Below, in pieces: positions 25,891 to 33,384 of a DNA stretch of 64,000 nucleotides. Made by a program: the position numbers and the translations under genes. Origin of the DNA: Bacillota bacterium (GTDB lineage Bacteria > Bacillota > Clostridia > Christensenellales > UMGS416). The stretch spans positions 124,001 to 188,000 of the forward strand of contig JAEZSE010000046.1 in assembly GCA_023421955.1 (NCBI GenBank). The letters run 5' to 3'. Each line of letters opens with the position of its first letter. Position 1 is the stretch's first letter. The notes beneath the pieces are model-generated. The model saw nothing but the letters and a program-made list of their open reading frames with translations. It ran no database searches and was not told the origin of the DNA.

Positions 25891-26409
25891 ATGTCCACAG
25901 CCAAGCAGAGAATCATTGTGCTGGCAGGACTGGTGGTCCTGCTGATCGCGGCCCCCATTCTCAATTATGCCATCAACAACTCCAAGAGCAAATCGCCTTC
26001 CGCATCCGTAAAGCCAGGCACGACAGCATCCGCACAGACAGGCTCAGGCTCGGTCACAACAGGAAATTTCTTCGTGGACTACAAAGCCGAGCGTGACAAA
26101 ACAAGAAATGATGAGATCAAGTATTTGGACTCAATCATCTCTGATGACAAGACCGATGCGGAAACGAAAAAGACCGCGCAGAAGCAGAAAACAGACATCG
26201 CCACCTCTATGGAAAAGGAGATGACCATTGAGAATCTTCTGAAGGCAAAAGGGTTTGAGAAAGTGGCAGCGGTCTATCACAGTGGCTCGGTGAATGTAAT
26301 CGTAGGGAAAAGCGAGCTGACGGACGCCGAAGTGGCCCAGATCCTGGATATCACACGAACCGAAACCGGGGAGAAAGCTGAGAACATCAAGATCATTCCT
26401 GTCAAATAG
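25891..26409 (+). CDS. spoIIIAH: stage III sporulation protein AH
   Basis: SpoIIIAH is the mother-cell ring protein that binds SpoIIQ from the forespore. The 172-residue product has one N-terminal transmembrane helix, a Ser/Thr-rich linker, the FFVDYKAERDKTRNDEIKYL segment (FFVDYK..R...R conserved) and the C-terminal ring-building fold (VYHSGSVNVIVGKSELTDAEVAQI). GAGGAGGG lies just before the ATG, which abuts the spoIIIAG stop. It closes the sporulation cluster; a strong vegetative promoter follows. Confidence 0.93.
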   Translation: MSTAKQRIIVLAGLVVLLIAAPILNYAINNSKSKSPSASVKPGTTASAQTGSGSVTTGNFFVDYKAERDKTRNDEIKYLDSIISDDKTDAETKKTAQKQKTDIATSMEKEMTIENLLKAKGFEKVAAVYHSGSVNVIVGKSELTDAEVAQILDITRTETGEKAENIKIIPVK

Positions 26410-26413
26410 GTGT

Positions 26414-26442
26414 TTGCCATATGAACCGTCATTTGCTATAAT
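26414..26442 (+). promoter_or_regulatory. sigma-A promoter of the asp23-nusB operon
   Basis: TTGCCA (26414-26419), 17 bases, then TATAAT (26437-26442) with a TGC extension just before it. It separates the sporulation cluster from the envelope/nusB genes. Confidence 0.8.
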
Positions 26443-26466
26443 TGATGGGTAACAGGGGGTGTTGAG

Positions 26467-26865
26467 GTGGCTGAGATAAAGAGCACTGAGGCGCAGCAAA
26501 ACGAGGTTGGTAACGTTTCGTTTGCCAACGACGTTTTAGCAATCATCGCCGGTTTGGCTGCCACTGAAATTGAGGGAGTAGCCGGGATGTCCGGTGGCCT
26601 GGCAGGCGGTATCGCCGAAATGCTGGGGCGGAAAAACCTGGCCAAGGGGATTAAGATCTCCATCAACGAGAAGCTGATCACAGTAGACATCAATATGATC
26701 GTAACATATGGATTCAAACTCCACGAGGTCTCCAGGAAGGTTCAGGCCAACGTGGTCAAGGCCATCGAAACAATGACCGGTCTGGCTGTGGACAAGGTCA
26801 ACATCAACGTGCTTGGCATCCAGTTTGTAAAGGAACCTTCCGCTAGTGACGTCATTCAGGAATGA
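26467..26865 (+). CDS. Asp23/Gls24 family envelope stress protein
   Basis: This 132-residue Asp23/Gls24 (DUF322) protein is soluble but, in Staphylococcus, is held at the membrane by AmaP. Typical features are VSFANDVLAIIAGLAATEIEGVAGM (VLAIIAG..A core) and a C-terminal VDKVNINVLGIQF. The start is GTG 26467 preceded by AGGGGG. amaP and DUF2273 follow, matching the known set. The role is cell-envelope homeostasis, from knowledge of the family. Confidence 0.92.
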   Translation: MAEIKSTEAQQNEVGNVSFANDVLAIIAGLAATEIEGVAGMSGGLAGGIAEMLGRKNLAKGIKISINEKLITVDINMIVTYGFKLHEVSRKVQANVVKAIETMTGLAVDKVNINVLGIQFVKEPSASDVIQE

Positions 26866-26872
26866 ATTATGA

Positions 26873-26898
26873 CGGCAGGGCTGACGCCAGCCCTGCCG
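26873..26898 (+). terminator. hairpin between asp23 and amaP
   Basis: A perfect 11-bp stem (26873-26883, 26888-26898, loop ACGC) lies 7 bases after the asp23-like gene. No U-run follows, so it may set differential mRNA levels of asp23 and amaP rather than end transcription. Confidence 0.4.
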
Positions 26899-26926
26899 GT
26901 TATCTATTACAAGCGAGGAACGACAT

Positions 26927-27484
26927 ATGAGAATGAAATTATTTGATAAATTCCTGTTGGCGTTGATGCTTTTGCTCCTGTTGGCGCTGTCGCTACTTGT
27001 TGGGTGCGTCGCGCTGTCAGTAATACCACTATCGGCAGTAACGGAATACCTTGATGGGCTGCTCGGCTGGTGGAGTGCAAACGCATATATTCTGGGCGGG
27101 ATTGCTCTGCTTTTGTTCATCATTACACTTCGGTTGTTTGTGGCCAGCTACAGCAGTGGGAAAGACTCCAATTACACCCGCTTGGTCATCACTGATACAG
27201 GTGAGATTGCCATCTCAATCCCAACAATCAAGCAAATCACAGCAGCGTATATCGCAAACAAGCCTGAAGTGGTCGCGTCGGCATCCGATATCTTTCCTGT
27301 GAAGGATGGTCTTTTGATTCGCCTTCGTATCTGCATGAAAGAGGGAATTGCGCTCCCTGATTACTCAAAAGCGGTTCAGAGCGAACTCAAGGCTCATTTA
27401 GAGACTGTGACTGGTTTGGTTGTGAAGGAAATCCGTGTAAACATCGACAACAACAGAAGCAATTATTCAGGGAAAGGCCGCTAA
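26927..27484 (+). CDS. amaP: alkaline shock response membrane anchor protein AmaP
   Basis: AmaP anchors Asp23 at the cytoplasmic membrane. The 185-residue product has two N-terminal transmembrane helices (about 8-33 and 53-73) and a soluble Asp23-like C-terminal half ending with TGLVVKEIRVNID. GCGAGG lies 8 bases before ATG 26927; ATG 26933 is also in frame. It sits between asp23 and DUF2273, the usual neighbours. Confidence 0.9.
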   Translation: MRMKLFDKFLLALMLLLLLALSLLVGCVALSVIPLSAVTEYLDGLLGWWSANAYILGGIALLLFIITLRLFVASYSSGKDSNYTRLVITDTGEIAISIPTIKQITAAYIANKPEVVASASDIFPVKDGLLIRLRICMKEGIALPDYSKAVQSELKAHLETVTGLVVKEIRVNIDNNRSNYSGKGR

Positions 27485-27485
27485 A

Positions 27486-27707
27486 ATGCTGGAGCAAGTG
27501 AAGGCATTCCTGCGGAAATATGCGGGACGACTGACCGGAGCAGGAGTCGGCCTGGTGATTGCCATCCTCTTTCTGACCCTTGGCTTTTTCAGGACGCTGC
27601 TGATCGCCATTTGTGTGGGCGTGGGCTTCTTTCTGGGCATGTTCCGGGATTCAAGGGAGGAATTTCTTGAGTTTGTGGAAAGAATATTGCCAAAAGGGCT
27701 TAAATGA
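27486..27707 (+). CDS. DUF2273 small membrane protein
   Basis: This 73-residue protein matches DUF2273, small two-helix membrane proteins encoded next to asp23/amaP. Two hydrophobic segments (LTGAGVGLVIAILFLTLGFF region and LLIAICVGVGFFLG) are separated by a short turn and followed by an acidic tail with FRDSREEFLEFVERILP. It starts one base after the amaP stop. Its role is linked to envelope stress by context only. Confidence 0.88.
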   Translation: MLEQVKAFLRKYAGRLTGAGVGLVIAILFLTLGFFRTLLIAICVGVGFFLGMFRDSREEFLEFVERILPKGLK

Positions 27708-27716
27708 GGGTAACTT

Positions 27717-28175
27717 ATGAGCAGGAAAAAGGCCCGTGAAGCAGCAGTCCTGTTGCTGTATCACTGGGATATGATGCAATACAACACCGATCAAATTGAA
27801 ACCACTTTGGGGGAAACCATCAACAGCGACGAATCAGACAACCAGCTGAACATGGCCCTGAACCACGATGACAACGCCTACATTTCCAAGTTGATGGAGC
27901 TAGTCCGCGCAAACCAACATGAGATTGATTCCGCCATAGAGACGGAAGCCGTCGGCTGGAAGCTGGATCGTCTGCCCAAAGTGGATCTGGCAATCCTTCG
28001 ACTTGGTGTGTGCGAGATAGAGTATATGTCTGATATCCCACCAGCTGTCACAATCAATGAGTGCGTGGATATTGCAAAACATTATTCCACAGAGAATTCC
28101 GGCACTTTTGTCAATGGCGTGCTGTCCACAATTCTGAAAAAACACGGTGATAGCCAATGCCGGTGCTCGGAATAG
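27717..28175 (+). CDS. nusB: transcription antitermination protein NusB
   Basis: NusB binds boxA RNA with S10 (NusE) to prevent premature termination in rRNA operons. The all-helical 152-residue product starts with SRKKAREAAVLLLYHWDM and has the usual C-terminal WKLDRLPKVDLAILRLGVCEI and VTINECVDIAKHYSTENSGTF (INE..D.AK.Y core). GAGGG precedes the ATG. Its 3' end overlaps the next gene by 19 bases. Confidence 0.95.
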   Translation: MSRKKAREAAVLLLYHWDMMQYNTDQIETTLGETINSDESDNQLNMALNHDDNAYISKLMELVRANQHEIDSAIETEAVGWKLDRLPKVDLAILRLGVCEIEYMSDIPPAVTINECVDIAKHYSTENSGTFVNGVLSTILKKHGDSQCRCSE

Positions 28176-29095
28176 ACACCAGCAATTACACCACCTCGAT
28201 GGCGTTGGTGGATGGCCGGTCTGTAATAGATGACTGCCGAATTATCCTCAGCGTGCCGGAAGGTGGTCGAGGGCTGCAGCAATCAAATGCGTTGTTTCAA
28301 CATATTAAAAACCTCCCGGTTCTGATGGACAAGATCGGTGCTAAAGGTCGTGGCATCAGCGCAATTGCGGCAAGCGCACGCCCCAGACCAGCGGAAGGTT
28401 CCTATATGCCCGTGTTTATGGCGGGAACTTCAGCGGGGCGTATGCTAGCATCGGCATTGTCGGTACCTTTTTTTGAAACGAGCCATCAGGAAGGCCATAT
28501 CATGGCCGGCTGCTTCTCCATCAGTTGGGTGCCGGAAGCGCCGTTTCTGGCATTTCACATCTCCGGAGGGACAACGGAATTGCTGCTTGCAAAGCCCACT
28601 AATGAGGGCTTTGTCCTGAATCTGGTTGGGCAAACCACAGACTTGCATGCCGGCCAGGTGGTTGACCGCGTTGGCGTGGCGCTGGGGTTACGGTTTCCAG
28701 CTGGCCCAGCGCTTGAACTACTGGCAGCTGGCCATGACGGTAGTCCAACAGGACTGCCTCTGAAGGGCCATGTGAGCGGTGCAGACTGCAGCTTGTCCGG
28801 CTTGGAATCTGCAGCACAAAGGCAGATTGCTGCTGGGGCAGCAAGCGAAGCAGTTGCGTTCGAGATTCAATGCTGTCTCGCGGACACCTTTTCTGCAATG
28901 GCAATACATGCAGCAAAAGTTACCGGTATACAGAACTTACTGGTGATGGGTGGTGTCGCCTCCAATCTGGATATCCGGCAGCGGATGACCACAACGCTTG
29001 GCAAATCCGGTATAACCACACGGTTCGCTGCCAACCCTTATTCTTCTGACAACGCCGTGGGTGTTGCTGTTATTGGTCAACAATTTTTACGATAG
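28157..29095 (+). CDS. TsaD/Kae1 paralogue (M22 family)
   Basis: The 312-residue product is an ASKHA-fold homologue of TsaD (tRNA threonylcarbamoyladenosine synthase subunit) but not the canonical one. GIDTSNYTTSMALVD opens the fold and SHQEGH keeps the HxxxH metal site; HISGGTTELL and SSDNAVGVA correspond to the later nucleotide motifs. The TsaD GETLDDAxGEAFDK motif is replaced by GQTTDLHAGQVVDR. Paralogues of this kind are known to me in Clostridia next to nusB/xseA. Whether it makes t6A, another carbamoylation or is regulatory is not known. It overlaps nusB and is part of that operon. Confidence 0.8.
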   Translation: MPVLGIDTSNYTTSMALVDGRSVIDDCRIILSVPEGGRGLQQSNALFQHIKNLPVLMDKIGAKGRGISAIAASARPRPAEGSYMPVFMAGTSAGRMLASALSVPFFETSHQEGHIMAGCFSISWVPEAPFLAFHISGGTTELLLAKPTNEGFVLNLVGQTTDLHAGQVVDRVGVALGLRFPAGPALELLAAGHDGSPTGLPLKGHVSGADCSLSGLESAAQRQIAAGAASEAVAFEIQCCLADTFSAMAIHAAKVTGIQNLLVMGGVASNLDIRQRMTTTLGKSGITTRFAANPYSSDNAVGVAVIGQQFLR

Positions 29096-29106
29096 AGGTG
29101 GCAAGC

Positions 29107-29955
29107 ATGAGTGCAATTCTGTTGGATGGCAAGGAATCAGCGAAAGAGATCCGTAGAAAGATCAAAGCGGAAACGGCCAAGCTCAGGGCAGAGCGGGGGA
29201 TACAGCCCGGTTTGGCAGTGATCTTGGTGGGCGGTGATCCGGCTTCTCAGATCTATGTGAACAGCAAGGAAAAGGACTGCTCGTTGGTGGGGTTCCATTC
29301 AGAGGTTTATCGCCTGCCGGAGGAAACCACAGACGAAGAGCTTCTTGGCCTTATAACAAGATTAAATGCAGACAAAAAAATCCACGGCATTCTGGTGCAG
29401 CACCCACTGCCAGCCCATTTGAACGAAAATGCTGCTTTTGAGGCGATAGATCCCAAAAAGGATGTGGATGGCTTTAACCTGGTTAATGTAGGCTTACTCA
29501 CCACTGGCGGCAGATCTTTTGTGCCCTGCACACCCCGAGCGGTGATTTGGTTCCTGAAAAATGCCAGCATCAACATTAGTGGTAAGCATGCAGTCGTCGT
29601 GGGACGAAGCAACATCGTGGGCAAACCAGCTGCCAGCCTGCTGTTGCGTGAAAACGCCACTGTGACGGTGTGCCACTCGCGCACAGCTGACCTGGCGGCG
29701 ATCACACGCCAAGCTGATATTCTGGTTGCGGCGATCGGCAAGCCGGAATATATCACCGGGAATATGATCAAGCCCGGTGCCGCTGTGATCGATGTGGGGA
29801 TCAACCGCACTGAAAGCGGTATGGTAGGTGATGTGGAGTTTTCCTCCGCCGTCGAAGTGGCTGGATGGCTCACTCCAGTACCCGGTGGAGTAGGGCCTAT
29901 GACCAGGGCTATGCTGCTGCAAAACACACTGGAGGCTGCGATCCAGAATGGCTGA
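29107..29955 (+). CDS. folD: bifunctional methylenetetrahydrofolate dehydrogenase/cyclohydrolase
   Basis: FolD interconverts 5,10-methylene- and 10-formyl-tetrahydrofolate with NADP. The 282-residue product has the catalytic YVNSKEKDC (Tyr and Lys) near residue 50, ILVQHPLP near 92, KDVDGFN, and the dinucleotide motif VVGRSNIVGKPAA near 160; PVPGGVGPMT closes the protein. ATG 29107 is used because GAGG lies 9 bases upstream and GTG 29098 is too close. It overlaps xseA by eight bases, a common pairing in Firmicutes. Confidence 0.96.
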   Translation: MSAILLDGKESAKEIRRKIKAETAKLRAERGIQPGLAVILVGGDPASQIYVNSKEKDCSLVGFHSEVYRLPEETTDEELLGLITRLNADKKIHGILVQHPLPAHLNENAAFEAIDPKKDVDGFNLVNVGLLTTGGRSFVPCTPRAVIWFLKNASINISGKHAVVVGRSNIVGKPAASLLLRENATVTVCHSRTADLAAITRQADILVAAIGKPEYITGNMIKPGAAVIDVGINRTESGMVGDVEFSSAVEVAGWLTPVPGGVGPMTRAMLLQNTLEAAIQNG

Positions 29956-31144
29956 ATGGGTCTTTACGGTTTCGGAAGCCGGAGACTTCATCAAAAAAAG
30001 CCTGGAAGCTGAGCCCATCTTTCAGGGCATCAGTATCCGGGGTGAGATATCAGACCTGCGGCGCTCAGCCGCAGGCCATCTCTATTTTGCATTGAAAGAT
30101 GAAAAAGCGTTATTGAAATGCGTATGGTTCAAGCAGGATCAACGGATGGCCGGTAGCTTATCAGAAGGGATGCGTGTGGTCACCCGGGGCAGGTTGGCTT
30201 ACTATACAGAGCAAGGGCAGTTAAATTATTACATCAAAGATTTGAAAAATGACGGCGTTGGGAGCCTGTTTCTGCTATTCGAGCAACGCAGGGAGCGTTT
30301 TCGGGCAAAAGGTTACTTTGATGAAGAGCACAAACAGGACTTACCCTCTTTCCCAGCCGTCATTGGTGTGGTGACCTCACCAACTGGAGCCGTGATCCGC
30401 GATATCATCCGCATAGCCCGGCGCAGGAACCCTGGCGTGCGTATTCTACTTTATCCTGTCAGGGTGCAAGGGGATGGGGCTGCTGCGGAAATCGCCCGAG
30501 GGATAAAGGCTTTCAACCAGCACGACAGGGCCGATGTGCTAATTGTGGGTCGGGGCGGCGGCTCGTTTGAGGATCTTTGGGAGTTCAATGACGAAACAGT
30601 CGTCTCTGCCATTTATCATTGTGGGATTCCGGTGATCACAGCCATCGGCCATGAAACCGACTTTTCACTGGCAGATTTTGCCGCTGATGTACGAGCGGCC
30701 ACGCCTTCGGAAGCAGCCGAATTGGCCGTGCCCAATGTTATGAGTCTGGCAAACGGAATCGATGGGTTGTTACAAAGGCTTTCGCGCCTGATGGCAGAAG
30801 CATTGTCAGGAAGAGAGCAGAGCTTGCTCTATCTGCGTCAATCGCTGGATATGCATGGTCCAAGAGAGCATTTGACCAGAGGCGAACTGCGGCTTGACAA
30901 TTTCACTGAGAGGATGCAAACTGCTTGTGATGCGAATTTCGCCAAGATTGAATCAGCAATAGCTTCTCTCGAAAGCCGCTTGGAAGGCTTAAGCCCCAAA
31001 GCTGTATTGCAGCGCGGTTATGCGGCAGTGCTAAGTGAGCACCGGCGGGTCTATGTTGCCAGCGCCGCTGAGCTTAAGGCAGGCGAAGATGTGCGTCTGC
31101 TGTTTGCAGATGGAGCCAAGTCGGCAAGGATTGGTGAGGATTGA
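29948..31144 (+). CDS. xseA: exodeoxyribonuclease VII large subunit
   Basis: XseA is the catalytic subunit of exonuclease VII, which degrades single-stranded DNA from both ends. The 398-residue product has an N-terminal OB fold (ISIRGEISDLRRSAAGHLYF), then the catalytic domain with GVVTSPTGAVIRDI, VGRGGGSFEDLWEFND and ITAIGHETDFSLADFAAD (motifs GRGGGS and GHETD), then a coiled coil and a C-terminal SPKAVLQRGYA segment that binds XseB. It overlaps folD by 8 bases and xseB follows after 9 bases. Confidence 0.96.
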   Translation: MAEWVFTVSEAGDFIKKSLEAEPIFQGISIRGEISDLRRSAAGHLYFALKDEKALLKCVWFKQDQRMAGSLSEGMRVVTRGRLAYYTEQGQLNYYIKDLKNDGVGSLFLLFEQRRERFRAKGYFDEEHKQDLPSFPAVIGVVTSPTGAVIRDIIRIARRRNPGVRILLYPVRVQGDGAAAEIARGIKAFNQHDRADVLIVGRGGGSFEDLWEFNDETVVSAIYHCGIPVITAIGHETDFSLADFAADVRAATPSEAAELAVPNVMSLANGIDGLLQRLSRLMAEALSGREQSLLYLRQSLDMHGPREHLTRGELRLDNFTERMQTACDANFAKIESAIASLESRLEGLSPKAVLQRGYAAVLSEHRRVYVASAAELKAGEDVRLLFADGAKSARIGED

Positions 31145-31153
31145 GGGAGCGAT

Positions 31154-31390
31154 ATGGCAAGAAAGACGCAAGCCACATTTGAAGATAGCCTGATCCGCCT
31201 GGAAGAGATCGTGAAGCGGATGGAGAGCGGAAAGCTGACACTGGATGAGTCCATGGCGCTATATGAGGAAGGTGTAAAGTTATCTGCATTGTGCAAAAGC
31301 CGCCTGAACCTGGCTCGCAATAAGGTTATGATGTTGGTGGAAGAGAAGGAAGGGCTCAAGGAAGTGGATTTTGATGATTCAGATGAATAG
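31154..31390 (+). CDS. xseB: exodeoxyribonuclease VII small subunit
   Basis: XseB is the small helical subunit of exonuclease VII that wraps the XseA coiled coil. The 78-residue product shows the family core FEDSLIRLEEIVKRMESG (residues 8-25) and LTLDESMALYEEGVKL. Size is normal. Its 3' end overlaps the polyprenyl synthase gene by 17 bases, indicating coupled translation. Confidence 0.95.
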   Translation: MARKTQATFEDSLIRLEEIVKRMESGKLTLDESMALYEEGVKLSALCKSRLNLARNKVMMLVEEKEGLKEVDFDDSDE

Positions 31391-32273
31391 TCTGGACGAG
31401 TGCGCCGCATATATTGAGCAAAAGGCAACCATCGTCAACGGCGCGTTGCAGCGTTGCATTGAAAGCATCATCGATGCGCCCGATAGCATTAAGTCTGCGA
31501 TGGGTTATAGTCTGCTTTCCGGAGGCAAGCGAATCAGAGCCACATTATTACTTGCTGCCAATGAGATGCTTGGTGGCAGTGAGGAAAGGGCACTGCCGTT
31601 TGCATGCGCAATCGAAATGATACATGCCTACTCCCTGATCCATGATGATCTGCCCGCGATGGATAATGACACCCTGCGTAGAGGCAAGCCCACAAACCAT
31701 GTGGTGTATGGTGAAGCGATGGCCATCTTGGCCGGAGATGGACTGCTAAATCTGGCATTTGAAATGATGATTAGCGAGTGCCTTTCTCGTGGCAGAGAAG
31801 CTTTGCTTGCTGCCCGATTTATCGTTAAGGCTGCCGGAGTCTCCGGCATGATCGGCGGCCAGGTGCTAGATATTGAGGCGACAGGGCAGTTTTCCGGAGA
31901 AAGCAATCTTCAAAAAATGCATCTGAAGAAGACAGGAGCGCTGTTGAGCTCGGCGTTGATGGCAGGCATAGCGCTGAACGAACCGCCACAGCATACCACA
32001 GATGCAATGGAACGATATGGTTATCACTTGGGGATGCTATTTCAGATTACCGATGATATATTGGATTGCATCGGAAGTACTGAGGAGATGGGAAAAACCA
32101 TCGGTAAGGACGAGGCAGATCATAAAACAACCTATGTGACAATGTATGGGTTGGATCAGGCAAAAAGAATTGCCAAAACCCAGGCCGAACTGGCACTTGC
32201 GGCGTTGGAAGGTGTGGACGGCACCGGCTTTTTCCGCCTGTTGGCCCAATATATCCTGGAAAGAAAGAAGTAA
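31374..32273 (+). CDS. ispA: polyprenyl synthetase, probable farnesyl diphosphate synthase
   Basis: This 299-residue enzyme condenses isopentenyl diphosphate with allylic diphosphates to give farnesyl (or geranyl) diphosphate. GGKRIRATL near 42, the first aspartate motif DDLPAMD with preceding SLIHDDLPAM, GDGLLNLAFE, and the second motif DDILD near residue 225 are all present. Position beside xseB is the normal place of ispA in Firmicutes. ATG 31374 is used with AAGGAAG upstream; TTG 31371 and ATG 31383 are alternatives. dxs, a frequent neighbour, is not found downstream. Confidence 0.93.
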   Translation: MIQMNSLDECAAYIEQKATIVNGALQRCIESIIDAPDSIKSAMGYSLLSGGKRIRATLLLAANEMLGGSEERALPFACAIEMIHAYSLIHDDLPAMDNDTLRRGKPTNHVVYGEAMAILAGDGLLNLAFEMMISECLSRGREALLAARFIVKAAGVSGMIGGQVLDIEATGQFSGESNLQKMHLKKTGALLSSALMAGIALNEPPQHTTDAMERYGYHLGMLFQITDDILDCIGSTEEMGKTIGKDEADHKTTYVTMYGLDQAKRIAKTQAELALAALEGVDGTGFFRLLAQYILERKK

Positions 32274-32285
32274 CCGGGGTCCTGC

Positions 32286-32732
32286 ATGCAATACATCGCG
32301 CAATTTCTTCATAACCCAATATTGGCCCCAGCCTTGACCAGTTGGCTTGTCGCGCAGCTGATCAAACTTGTGCTCACCCTGATTTTCCAGAAGAAACTGG
32401 ATCTGGTGCGGCTGATTGGCTCCGGTGGAATGCCCAGCTCCCATTCGGCAACGGTGACCTCCACTGCGGTTACCGCAGGCTTGGTTGCAGGGTTTGATTC
32501 GTTGCTGTTTGGTGTGGCTGCGATGATCGCGTTGGTCGTCATGTATGACGCTGCCGGTGTGCGTCGTGCGGCAGGTAAACAGGCTAAGCTGCTCAATGAA
32601 TTAATTGAGAATTTCTATGCAGAGCACTATATCAATCAGGCAAAGCTGAAAGAGTTGCTGGGCCACACGCCAATTGAGGTGCTGGCCGGAGCATTACTCG
32701 GGATTATTGTTTCACTTGTTTACTTTTATTGA
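32286..32732 (+). CDS. divergent PAP2 family protein (DUF212)
   Basis: The 148-residue membrane protein fits the DUF212/divergent PAP2 family. It carries SGGMPSSHSA near residue 46, YDAAGVRRAAGKQA near 84, and the C-terminal LLGHTPIEVLAGALLG, which together resemble the phosphate-binding motifs of PAP2 phosphatases. About four hydrophobic segments are seen. It follows ispA by 12 bases, so a role in isoprenoid-phosphate (for example undecaprenyl-phosphate) metabolism is plausible but inferred. Confidence 0.88.
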   Translation: MQYIAQFLHNPILAPALTSWLVAQLIKLVLTLIFQKKLDLVRLIGSGGMPSSHSATVTSTAVTAGLVAGFDSLLFGVAAMIALVVMYDAAGVRRAAGKQAKLLNELIENFYAEHYINQAKLKELLGHTPIEVLAGALLGIIVSLVYFY

Positions 32733-32749
32733 ATAAAGGAGAGAACACT

Positions 32750-33328
32750 ATGGAAGAAAAGAAGTTCATCGTCGAAGTATCTGCCAGGCATGTGCACCTC
32801 TGCAAGGAAGACGTGGAAAAGCTCTTCGGTCCCGGTGCCAAACTGACCTATAAGCGTGACCTGTCGCAGCCGGGCCAGTTTTTGAGCGAAGAGCGCGTGG
32901 ATGTGGTTGGGCCAAAAAACTCTTTCAAAAACGTTGCGATCCTTGGCCCGGAGCGCCCCAGCTCCCAGGTTGAGATTTCTATGACAGACAGCTTTACCAT
33001 TGGCGTATCATCGCCGGTGCGTGAGTCTGGAGACACCGCTGGCTCGCCGGGTCTGACTTTGCGCGGGCCAAACGGAGAGATCACACTTAAGGAAGGTGTG
33101 ATCGTTGCCAAGCGGCATATCCATATGACACCGGAAGATGCAAAGGAACTGGGTGTGATAGATAAGCAAATCGTGGAAGTCCACACCATAACCGGTCGGC
33201 CACTCACATTTGGCGATGTGGTTGTGCGTGTGAGCCCCAGCTTCAAACTGGCCATGCATGTGGACACTGACGAAGCCAATGCGGCGCTGATCTGCCGCGA
33301 CGGTTGCGATGGATATATTGTGAAGTAA
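32750..33328 (+). CDS. pduL: PduL-type phosphate acyltransferase (phosphotransacylase)
   Basis: PduL catalyses acyl-CoA plus phosphate to acyl-phosphate plus CoA. The 192-residue product contains the two zinc-binding histidine motifs SARHVHL near residue 12 and AKRHIHMTP near 125, with GPxxK-type and PVRESGD segments in the usual places. ATG 32750 follows AAAGGAG by several bases. There is no N-terminal encapsulation helix and no microcompartment gene nearby, so it is probably a free acetate-forming enzyme substituting for Pta. A terminator follows. Confidence 0.9.
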   Translation: MEEKKFIVEVSARHVHLCKEDVEKLFGPGAKLTYKRDLSQPGQFLSEERVDVVGPKNSFKNVAILGPERPSSQVEISMTDSFTIGVSSPVRESGDTAGSPGLTLRGPNGEITLKEGVIVAKRHIHMTPEDAKELGVIDKQIVEVHTITGRPLTFGDVVVRVSPSFKLAMHVDTDEANAALICRDGCDGYIVK

Positions 33329-33344
33329 ATTTCAGAAACACAGG

Positions 33345-33373
33345 AAAGGCGAGGAGTTTCCTCCTCGCCTTTT
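33345..33373. terminator. bidirectional intrinsic terminator
   Basis: A perfect 12-bp stem (33345-33356, 33361-33372, loop TTTC) begins with AAA and ends with TTT, between the convergent pduL-like gene and the DUF3810 gene. Confidence 0.85.
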
Positions 33374-33384
33374 CATATATGAGA

